From Clostridiales bacterium (GTDB lineage Bacteria > Bacillota > Clostridia > Oscillospirales > Feifaniaceae): 64,000 nt of DNA. Made by a program: the position numbers and the translations under genes. Below the pieces are notes generated by a model that did not search any database, had not been told where the DNA came from, and saw nothing but the letters and a program-made list of their open reading frames with translations. The stretch spans positions 1-64,000 of the forward strand of contig JAAYBB010000045.1 of NCBI GenBank assembly GCA_012719075.1, read 5' to 3'. Positions 10,021 through 20,172 of the stretch are shown here, piece after piece. Each line of letters begins with the position of its first letter. Positions within the stretch are counted from its first letter, which is position 1.

Positions 10021-10277
10021 GCGGGCACTCCCCCTTCACAGGCGCCCCCGTCGCAACGAGCGCCCCGCCAAAGCCCGGCGCCGGCGCCTCCTCAAAGACA
10101 AGTGCTCCGGCACACCAGGAGAGACAAGCGCTTTTGAACTGGCCAAAAGCGGACCTGATCCAAAAGCGGGTCCGTTTTTTGATGGCCGCCCGCAAAAGCG
10201 CCCCACACGTAAAAGTGACCCATCAAAAAACCCAGGGTGTGCACGGTGAAAAACGCCCTGTTTGGAAGGGAGACCCC

Positions 10278-11423
10278 ATGGACCGTCTCACGCTGGTTGC
10301 CCCCTGCCTCTTCGGGCTGGAGCGCCTGATCAAAGAGGAGCTGACCGACCTCGGCTGCGAGGTGCTCGGGGCGCAGGACGGCCGGGTCCGCTTTGCCGGG
10401 ACCCTCGAGACCGTCGTCATGACCAACCTCTGGCTGCGCTGCGCCGAGCGGGTGCAGCTCGAGCTGGCGCAGTTCGAGGCGCCAACCTTCGACGCGCTGT
10501 TCGAGGGCGTCAAGGCCGTCGACTGGCCGGCCTTCGCCACCGCCGACAGCGCCATTGTCGTGACCGGCTCCTCGGTCCGCTCGGCCCTCTCCAGCCTCCC
10601 GGCCTGCCAGCGCATCGTCAAAAAGGCCATCGTGGACAAGCTGGGCGCCGCCCACGGGCTGACCCGCCTGCCCGAGACCGGCCCGGCGCTGCAGGTGCAG
10701 TTCTTTTTGCTCAAGGACCGGGCCTCCATCCTGCTGGACACCAGCGGCGCGCCGCTGCACAAGCGGGGCTACCGCCTTGAATCCGGCCTTGCGCCGCTGC
10801 GCGAGACGCTGGCCGCCGCGCTGGTACGGCTGTGCCGCTACCGCGGCGGCCAGGCCTTTGCCGACCCCCTGTGCGGCTCGGGCACCCTCGCGATCGAGGC
10901 GGCCATGCGGGCCACCCGCACCGCCCCCGGCCTGCGCCGCGCCTTTTTGTTCGAGCAGTACGGCTTTTTGCCCAAGGGGCTGCTGGTGCAGGCGCGGGAG
11001 CGCGCGCGGGCCGAGCTGCGCCCGGCCGAGGCCGACATCCTGGCCTGCGACATCGACCCCGCCATGCGGACGCTGACGCTGCAAAACGCCCGCCGGGCCG
11101 GCGTGGACCACTGCATGACCGTCGCCGAGGCGCCGCTGTCGGCCTTTGCGCCGGCCGCCGCGCGGGGCACGCTGATCTGCAACCCGCCCTACGGCGAGCG
11201 CATGTCGGAGCTGCGGGCCTGCGAGGCGCTCTACCGCGAGATGGGGCAGGTCTTTGACCGGCTGCCGGGCTGGGACTACGGCATTTTGACCTCGCACGAG
11301 GAGTTTGAGCGCCACTTCGGCCGGCCGGCCGACAAAAAAAGAAAGCTCTACAACGGTATGATTCGATGCGATTTTTACCAATACTATAAACATGTGCGCC
11401 AGGCGCAGGCGCCCCGGCCGTAG
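10278..11423 (+). CDS. THUMP-domain class I SAM-dependent RNA methyltransferase (RlmL/YpsC-like)
   Basis: ADPLCGSGTLAIEAA and LICNPPYGERM motifs; start at MDRLTLVAPCLFGLE. Confidence 0.92.
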   Translation: MDRLTLVAPCLFGLERLIKEELTDLGCEVLGAQDGRVRFAGTLETVVMTNLWLRCAERVQLELAQFEAPTFDALFEGVKAVDWPAFATADSAIVVTGSSVRSALSSLPACQRIVKKAIVDKLGAAHGLTRLPETGPALQVQFFLLKDRASILLDTSGAPLHKRGYRLESGLAPLRETLAAALVRLCRYRGGQAFADPLCGSGTLAIEAAMRATRTAPGLRRAFLFEQYGFLPKGLLVQARERARAELRPAEADILACDIDPAMRTLTLQNARRAGVDHCMTVAEAPLSAFAPAAARGTLICNPPYGERMSELRACEALYREMGQVFDRLPGWDYGILTSHEEFERHFGRPADKKRKLYNGMIRCDFYQYYKHVRQAQAPRP

Positions 11424-11582
11424 CCCCCGGCGCCGCTTTGCCGGCGCAGGTGCCGGGCGCTGTACGCCAGGCGCAGAGGGCCCGTCGCCCCGCTCTGGCG
11501 GCCGCGCCGCGCCCGTCGGCCGCGGCCCTCCCGGGGCGGCAAATTCGCCCAAAAGTTCAGGAAACATTCACAATTTAGCCCC

Positions 11583-11612
11583 TTGACAGCTCCGGACCCC
11601 CGGGGATACAAT
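11583..11612 (+). promoter_or_regulatory. groESL sigma-A promoter
   Basis: TTGACA - 18 nt - TACAAT. Confidence 0.85.
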
Positions 11613-11614
11613 GA

Positions 11615-13640
<2,026 letters not shown>

Positions 13641-13681
13641 ACAGGCGTCGCCCACCGGGCGCGCCAGGGGACATGGCATTC

Positions 13682-13711
13682 AAAAAAGCGGGCGTAGCGC
13701 CCGCTTTTTTG
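13682..13711 (+). terminator. groESL terminator copy 1
   Basis: aaaaaGCGGGCGtagCGCCCGCtttttt. Confidence 0.85.
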
Positions 13712-13823
13712 TGTCTTGCGTCTGTCGGCCCCCGGGGTACGCCTGCACCCTTGCCGCCGGCATGGGTGGAAACATGTGTTAAACAGGCGCCGCCCACCGG
13801 GTGCGCCAGGGGACATGGCATTC

Positions 13824-13853
13824 AAAAAAGCGGGCGTAGCGCCCGCTTTTTTT
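13824..13853 (+). terminator. groESL terminator copy 2
   Basis: Second copy of the same hairpin plus T-run. Confidence 0.85.
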
Positions 13854-14076
13854 GTGTCTTGCGTCTGTCGGCCCCCGGGGTACGTCTGCACCCTTGTCGC
13901 CGGCATGAGGGCCGGATGACCGCCAGGCCCGTGCGCCCGGACCGCTGGCGTGAGGCCGGAGCGTGAGGCTTTTTGAAAAGCGCCCTGCAGCCGGCCGCAC
14001 CGCCAGTCCGGTTTGCCCATCGCTCCCCGGCGGGGAGCCATCCCAGGGCCGCGATCAGCGCGGCTCCTTTTTCCCA

Positions 14077-14579
14077 ATTTCAATCCACTCCCTCCGTTAA
14101 GGGGGCGACATGCCTCGGTCCAAATTAACTGTATTAATATCCGATTTCAATCCACGCCCCCCGTGCGGGGAGCGACCCGCGACGAAAAGCACATCTGCCC
14201 CCTCCAGTTTATTTCAATCCCCGCACCCCGCGTGGGGTGCTACCGTTTAGGAAAACGCGCACAGTTTATCAGCGTAACGTTTCAATCCCCGTACTCCGCG
14301 TGGGGTGCGACCGCTGATAACAATATCTCCTGCGAGACTGGTTGTGTTTCAATCCACGCTCCCTATGTGGGGAGCGACCTCGTCGCCCTTCTCCCCATCA
14401 TCAACGTACCGCCGATTTCAATCCACGCTCCCCGTGTGAGCGACGTCCGCCCCGGGCATCCTACAGGGGACGCCCCAGCAATTCTAATCCCCGCACCCCG
14501 CGCGGGGTGCGACCGCCCAGCAGGGGGTGGGCCGCCTTCTGGCCGCGTTTCAATCCACGCGCCCAGCGTGAGGGCGTGT
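14077..14579 (-). CRISPR. degenerate orphan CRISPR array, type I-C-like repeats, 8 recognisable repeats
   Basis: 33-bp repeats (30 bp in one case) at 14077, 14144, 14211, 14279, 14346, 14415, 14481, 14547; period 66-69; unique spacers of 33-36 nt; consensus rtttcaatccacgcaccccgcgtggggtgcgac; reverse complement ends ATTGAAAY so crRNA would run on minus strand. Confidence 0.85.
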
Positions 14580-14802
14580 GCGCCAGGGCTGGACCCATGC
14601 GCCCGCGCCGGTGCACCGCCGCCTTGCGACGCGCGGCATATTGGCCTTTTTTAACCCCGTGTGCCGGCACCGCAGCTCGGTTTGCACATCCAGCGCAGGG
14701 CTTGTGCACCAGGGCCACACCCACACGCCTTCTGGCCGCGTTTCAATTCACGCGCCCAGCGTGGGGCGTGTGCGTCAGGGCTGGACCCATGCGCCCGCGC
14801 CG
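14533..14802. repeat. ~77-bp duplicated segment carrying a degenerate CRISPR-like repeat
   Basis: cgccttctggccgcgtttcaatYcacgcgcccagcgtg..gggcgtgtgcgYcagggctggacccatgcgcccgcgccg at 14533-14610 and 14726-14802. Confidence 0.85.
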
Positions 14803-14887
14803 CCGGCTCGCCGACTGCGTCCGGCCCCTCTCTGCACTGCTGAGCTCGGACCCATGCGCCCACGTGCGCCCCTGCCGCCGCGCGGCG

Positions 14888-15265
14888 CTACCGCGGCCGC
14901 GGTCCCATCTCCAGCAGTGTGCTGATGCGCTCGCGGATCCGAATCTGATCCTCCCTGGACAGCCTGCGGTAGCGCGTGATCAGCTCGGCCTCGGTCGGTG
15001 TAAAGGGCGCCGGCCCGTAAGGGTTGCGCAGGTCGGTCAGCCCAAGCAGGTAGTCGACGCTGCAGGAGAAGATGTCGGCCATGCGCACCAGCGTCTGCAG
15101 GCTGGGCTGGGTGTGCCCCTTTTCATACTTCGAAATCGCGCTCGGCTTCAGGTTCAGCAGCGCGGCAAGCTGCCCCTGCGTCATGTCACACGCCTCCCGC
15201 AGTGCGTATAGACGACCCTTGATGTCCAAACAGGACCCCCCTATTTCTAAACCGGATATCTGCAA
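14888..15265 (-). CDS. XRE-family helix-turn-helix transcriptional regulator
   Basis: LREACDMTQGQLAALLNLKPSAISKYEKGHTQPSLQTLVRMADIFSCSVDYLLG. Confidence 0.92.
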   Translation of the reverse strand: MQISGLEIGGSCLDIKGRLYALREACDMTQGQLAALLNLKPSAISKYEKGHTQPSLQTLVRMADIFSCSVDYLLGLTDLRNPYGPAPFTPTEAELITRYRRLSREDQIRIRERISTLLEMGPRPR

Positions 15266-15459
15266 GCATACCGCGCAACCGACCTTTGGCGATTATTCTG
15301 GTCTAATCCAGAATTTTTGCTGTTGATATTATCCTATCCAGACTGTATACTTGTCTAGATCAGGAATTTCCATGCCCTCCCCAGAGGCCTCCCCGCGCCG
15401 CTGTCCGCAGGTCGGAGAGCGGCGCGGGGACGTTTATCCCCTACGCCGCCGGCCGCCGG

Positions 15460-15488
15460 GTTGACAGCCCGCAAAATTGTGGTATACT
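15460..15488 (+). promoter_or_regulatory. sigma-A promoter for HD-domain gene
   Basis: TTGACA - 17 nt - TATACT. Confidence 0.8.
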
Positions 15489-15563
15489 ATGGGTTCCTTC
15501 CGCCGTGGGAGGAATTCGCCGCCCTTGCCATTTTTAATGATTCATATGTAAGGAGAACCTGTC

Positions 15564-16223
15564 ATGCTGACCTATGAGCGGGTCAAGAACGACCCCGCCG
15601 TCAACACCTATATCATCCAGGCCGACGAGGCCCTGCTGGCCCTCGGCTTTACCGAACACAGCCTTGCGCACGTCACCCGCACGGCCGAGACCGCCCACTA
15701 TATCCTGACCGCCCTCGGCCACCCGGCGCGGGAGGCCGAGCTGGCCCAGATCGCCGGCTACCTGCACGACATCGGCAACCTGGTCAACCGCGTGGGCCAT
15801 GCCCAGAGCGGCGCGCTGATGGCGCTGCCCATCCTCGAGCGGCTAGACGCCACGGCCGAGGAGGCCGCCGCCATCGTCAACGCCATCGGCAACCACGACG
15901 AGGGCGCGGCCGCCGCGACCACCCCCATCGCGGCCGCCCTGATCCTCGGCGACAAGGCCGACGTCCGCCGCAGCCGCGTGCGCAACAAGGACAAGGTCAC
16001 CTTCGACATCCACGACCGCGTCAACTACTCGGCCAAGCGCGCCTCGGTCAAAATCAACGAGGAGAAGACCTTAATCAAGCTCAAGCTGACCGTCGACACG
16101 CGCTACTGCAGCATCATGGACTACTTTGAGATCTTCCTCGGCCGGATGCTGCTCTGCCGCAAGGCGGCCGAGCGCCTGGACCTGCAGTTCAAGCTGATCA
16201 TCAACGAGCAGCAGCTGGTGTAG
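15564..16223 (+). CDS. HD-domain phosphohydrolase-like protein
   Basis: EHSLAHVTRTAETAHYI ... YLHDIGN ... GNHDEG. Confidence 0.85.
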   Translation: MLTYERVKNDPAVNTYIIQADEALLALGFTEHSLAHVTRTAETAHYILTALGHPAREAELAQIAGYLHDIGNLVNRVGHAQSGALMALPILERLDATAEEAAAIVNAIGNHDEGAAAATTPIAAALILGDKADVRRSRVRNKDKVTFDIHDRVNYSAKRASVKINEEKTLIKLKLTVDTRYCSIMDYFEIFLGRMLLCRKAAERLDLQFKLIINEQQLV

Positions 16224-16385
16224 CCCTCGGCGCAGGCAGAAACTTCCTGCGCCGATTTCTTTACTTTTGGCAAAATTCCACGTAAAATGAAGAACAAGGT
16301 ACAGCCGGGCCCGCACGGTCGGGTCCGGCTGTTTTGATTTTCGGGGGGCACAGCGCCCCCCACACCCGAAAGGCGAAGTGACCCC

Positions 16386-19300
16386 ATGAGCATGCAAAAC
16401 ACCCCTCAAAAGCCGGCCGCAGGGCGGCTTTTGCCCCTGCTGACCGCGCTGGCCATGCTGCTCTGCACGCCGCCGCTGGCCTCGGGCGCGCAGGGCGCGC
16501 GCATCGGCGAGACCCGCTACGGCACCACCCGCGAAATCGCGCCCGAGACCGATCTCGTGGTCGAGGTGCTGCAGGCGGGCGACGCCCGCCAGGCGGTCCA
16601 GTACATCCACTACCGGCCGGGCGGCGCGGTGCGCCCCGCGGTGGTCTACGGCAATCGGCTCTACGGGCGCTCGACCGCCGCCAAGCTCAGCGGCCTGCAA
16701 AACGAGAGCGGCCACCACGCCATGGCCGTCCTCAACGGCGACTTCTTCTCGAGCACCACCGGCCTGCCGCTGGGCATCGTCATCACCGAGGGCATCCTGC
16801 GCAGCAGCGGACAGGGGCAAAACGCCGTCGGCTTTTTCGAGGACGGCTCGGCCGTGATCGGCCTGCCGACGCTGGACATGGCGCTCTGCTCCCCCGCGGG
16901 CGACCTGCCCGACATCACGGTGCACCACCTCAACAAGCTGCGCACGGCGGCGGGCGGCGTCTACCTGCTGACCGGCGACTTCTCCGAGCAGACCCGCAAC
17001 AGCCGGCCGGGCAAAGACGTGATCCTGCGGGTGCTCGAGGGGGCCCCGCGCATCGGCCCCGAGGCCTCGGTGCAGCTGCAGGTGGAGGACATCATCGAGA
17101 CCGACATCTCGATGGCCATCCCCGAGGGCACGATGGTGCTGACGGCCGACGCCGACAGCGCCTTTTCGCACCTGCTCGAGCCCCTGTCGGTCGGCGACCT
17201 GCTGGAGCTGACCATCCGGCCGCAGGACGACCGCTGGAGCCGGGTGACCGAGGCGGTGGGCGCCGGCGACCTGCTGGTCGAGGAGGGCCGGCCGGCCACC
17301 TTCTTCAGCGACACCGCCATCGCCGGCACCAACCCGCGCACCGCCTTCGGCATCAGGGCCGACGGCAGCCTGATCTTCTACACGCTCGACGGGCGCAGGG
17401 CCTCCCACAGCGCCGGCGCCACGCTGGCCGCGCTCGCGGACGAGCTGGCCGCGCTGGGCTGCGAGACCGCCGTCAACCTCGACGGCGGCGGCTCCACCAC
17501 GCTGCTCGCACAGGCCCCCGGCACCCCCGAGGCCACGCTGGTCAACCGGCCGTCGGACGGCAGCCTGCGCAGCTGCGCCAACTTCATCATGCTGGTCAAC
17601 ACCGCTGCACCCGGCCAGGCGGCCGAGCGGCTGCACATCTCTCCCTACGACGCGCTGGTGCTGACCGGCGCGAGCATCCCGCTCTCGGCCACCGCCACCG
17701 ACCGCAACTACCACACGCTGGCGGTGCCCGCCGGCCTCTCCTTTTCGGTGGAGGGGGGCCAAGTGGACGGCGCCGGCCGCATGCGGGCGCCGGACAGCGC
17801 CGGCGAGGCCCTGATCCGGGTCGAGGGCGGCGGCGCCTTTGGCGAGGCGCCGGTCCGCTTCATTGAGACGCCCGACGCCCTCGATCTGCTGCTGCCCTCG
17901 GGCGAGGCCGTGTCGGCCATCCACCTGGCCAAGGGCGAGACCCTGCAGCTGACCCCCTACGCCACCTTCGGCGGCCGGGAGGTGCTGCTGTCAAACGACG
18001 CACTGCACTGGTCGGTCGAGGGCGCGGCCGCCACCGTCTCGGAGACGGGGCTGCTGACCGCGTCGGACAGCTCGGGCACCACCGGCGAGCTGTGCGTCTC
18101 GGCCGGGGCGCTGCAGCTGCAGATCCCGCTGCAAAACGGCGAGAGCGCCTACCAGGTCGAGGACTTTGAGGCCTTCGACAACGCCTTTGTCCGGGAGGCG
18201 GCGCCCGATGCACCGGAGGCCGAGCCAGTCTCCTCCGGCCCCGCGACCGACCTGAACGAGGTGCGCTGCGGCGCGGCCGCGCTGGCCGTGCAGTACGAGA
18301 CGACCTCGGACGCCGACGGGCTGCCGCTGCCGGTTGTGCTGGCGGCCAGGGAGCCCTACGCGCTCCGGAACGCGCCCGACTTCCTGCACCTCTTTGTGTC
18401 GCGGGACGCCCCCGACCTGTTGCTGCGCTTTGCCGACGCGCAGGGCGCAGAGCTGACCTCCCCGGTGGTCCGCGCCGAGGGCGAGGACCGGCTGCTGCCG
18501 GCCACGGCGCTGCGCCCGCAGGGCGCGGTGTCGCTGACCGGGGTGGTCATCGCCCCGACCGCCGAACAGCCGCTCTCGGGCCGCTTTGTGTTGGATCAGA
18601 TCACGGCCGGATTCGGGGAGCCCGCATCCGACCTGACACCGCCCGAGGTGGGCTACTTTGAGGCGCAGGAGCGCTTCCTGCCGGCCGCCGGCGAAGAGCA
18701 TCCGCTGCCCGACGGCTACGACCTCTCGGCCACCGTGGCCGACGACACCGGCGCGCCGGTCGAGGCCCTCACGCTGACGCTGGACGGGCAGCCCATCCCC
18801 TTTGACTACCGCCGCGCCACGCTGCGGCTGACCGCCCTCCTCCCGCAGCCCGAACCCGGGCTGCACCGACTGACCATTCTGGCCCGCGACGCCTTTGGCA
18901 ACCTCGGGCGCGGCACGCTGGAGCTGTGGGTCGAGGCGCAGGAAGGGGCCGAGCCCCGCTTTGCCGACCTGCAGGGCCACTGGGCCGAGGACTACGTCGC
19001 CTACCTCGCCGACAAGCACATCGTCGAGGGCGAGTCGGCCGAGGGCGGCCTCTTCCACTACCACCCCGACCGCAGCCTGACCCGGGCCGAGTTCTGCACC
19101 ATCCTGACCCGCTACCTCGGCCTCGACACCGACCTGTACGCGCAGACCGCGCTGCCCTTTGAGGACGGCGGGCAGATTGCCGACTGGGCCCTGCCCTACA
19201 TCCGGGCAATCTACGCCAGGGGGCTGATCAACGGGCGGGACCTCGGCGGCGGCCACGTGGCCTTCGACCCGGCCGCCCCCATCACGCGCGCCGAGATGAT

Positions 19301-19508
19301 GACCATCCTCGGCAAGACGCTGCCCAAGGGCTATCCGCAGCCGGCGCTGGCCTTCACCGACGGCGAGCAGGTGCCGGCCTGGGCGGCCCCCTATGTCAGC
19401 CTGCTGACCGGCATCGGCATCGTGGGCGGCTACCCCGACGGCAGCATCGGCGCCTCGGGGCTGGTGCTGCGCAGCGAGGCGGCCAAGGTGCTGGCCTGCA
19501 CGTATTAG
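16386..19508 (+). CDS. secreted phosphodiester glycosidase (NAGPA)-domain protein with C-terminal SLH domains
   Basis: 1040 aa; signal peptide-like N-terminus; NPRTAFGI, AVNLDGGGSTTLL; C-terminal FADLQGHWAEDYVAYL..., LTRAEFCTILTRYLG, ITRAEMMTILGKTL SLH motifs. Confidence 0.9.
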   Translation: MSMQNTPQKPAAGRLLPLLTALAMLLCTPPLASGAQGARIGETRYGTTREIAPETDLVVEVLQAGDARQAVQYIHYRPGGAVRPAVVYGNRLYGRSTAAKLSGLQNESGHHAMAVLNGDFFSSTTGLPLGIVITEGILRSSGQGQNAVGFFEDGSAVIGLPTLDMALCSPAGDLPDITVHHLNKLRTAAGGVYLLTGDFSEQTRNSRPGKDVILRVLEGAPRIGPEASVQLQVEDIIETDISMAIPEGTMVLTADADSAFSHLLEPLSVGDLLELTIRPQDDRWSRVTEAVGAGDLLVEEGRPATFFSDTAIAGTNPRTAFGIRADGSLIFYTLDGRRASHSAGATLAALADELAALGCETAVNLDGGGSTTLLAQAPGTPEATLVNRPSDGSLRSCANFIMLVNTAAPGQAAERLHISPYDALVLTGASIPLSATATDRNYHTLAVPAGLSFSVEGGQVDGAGRMRAPDSAGEALIRVEGGGAFGEAPVRFIETPDALDLLLPSGEAVSAIHLAKGETLQLTPYATFGGREVLLSNDALHWSVEGAAATVSETGLLTASDSSGTTGELCVSAGALQLQIPLQNGESAYQVEDFEAFDNAFVREAAPDAPEAEPVSSGPATDLNEVRCGAAALAVQYETTSDADGLPLPVVLAAREPYALRNAPDFLHLFVSRDAPDLLLRFADAQGAELTSPVVRAEGEDRLLPATALRPQGAVSLTGVVIAPTAEQPLSGRFVLDQITAGFGEPASDLTPPEVGYFEAQERFLPAAGEEHPLPDGYDLSATVADDTGAPVEALTLTLDGQPIPFDYRRATLRLTALLPQPEPGLHRLTILARDAFGNLGRGTLELWVEAQEGAEPRFADLQGHWAEDYVAYLADKHIVEGESAEGGLFHYHPDRSLTRAEFCTILTRYLGLDTDLYAQTALPFEDGGQIADWALPYIRAIYARGLINGRDLGGGHVAFDPAAPITRAEMMTILGKTLPKGYPQPALAFTDGEQVPAWAAPYVSLLTGIGIVGGYPDGSIGASGLVLRSEAAKVLACTY

Positions 19509-19534
19509 CGGTCTGTCCGTTCGCGAGGACTTTT

Positions 19535-19566
19535 GCGGGTGCTCGCCCCATGGGGCGAGCACCCGC
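19535..19566. repeat. perfect 32-bp palindrome
   Basis: GCGGGTGCTCGCCCCA|TGGGGCGAGCACCCGC, 16-bp arms, no spacer. Confidence 0.97.
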
Positions 19567-19723
19567 TTTGTCGGTGGCCCCTTGGGCGTGCCCGGGATGA
19601 GTATCGGCTCGACCGACAGGCCCTTGAGTTGGGCGGGCCACCCGAGGCTGACGTCCGGCTTGCCCGATGGCCCCCAAGGATGGGCCGGCACCAGATAAAG
19701 CGTCGCCTTACTCGCCGTTTTTC

Positions 19724-19848
19724 CCTGGATGCGCGGCTTGCGCCGCGACACCCCCAGCAAACGGGCCAAGGCTTTGGCCCAAATGGGCACCCGCCACAGG
19801 GCGGGATGCCCTGTCGGTGCCGCTCAAATAAGCGCGCTTATTTGAGCG
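19724..19848. repeat. multi-hairpin structured intergenic element, copy 1
   Basis: Four consecutive hairpins alignable to 44561-44688 (CGCGGC/GCCGCG; GGGCCAA/TTGGCCC; CCCGCC/GGCGGG; CGCTCAAATAAGCG/CGCTTATTTGAGCG). Confidence 0.85.
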
Positions 19849-19881
19849 ACGGCTTCACGGACCCCCGGCGCCGCCAACGTA

Positions 19882-19913
19882 CAACAGGCCCCAAGGAGCC
19901 TTGGGGCCTGTTG
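19882..19913. terminator. bidirectional terminator-like hairpin
   Basis: CAACAGGCCCCAAGG-ag-CCTTGGGGCCTGTTG. Confidence 0.6.
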
Positions 19914-20172
19914 CTATTGACAGAGAAACGCGTGGAAAAATCAGTTGTCTGAGCACCCGAAGGGTGCGGGTCCTGATTTTTCCACGCGTCTCCATCCGAT
20001 CCGCTTCGCGTCTGGAAGTGGGGACGTGCCGCCCGGGGCAGGCCCCTTGCGCATGGGCCCCTACCCAAATAAAACTGGATTTGTCGCTCCTATTGAGCGG
20101 CAAGACCTGCTCCGGGGACTATCCGACGGCGCATGCGCCCTTCCCGGAACCCCCGGGGCCCCGACCCCTGTC

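Noticed and set aside
14013-15211. Plus-strand ORFs 14013-14654 and 14342-15211
   Set aside because: Recurring SIHAPRVG/NPRTPRGVRP peptides are translations of CRISPR repeats, not proteins.
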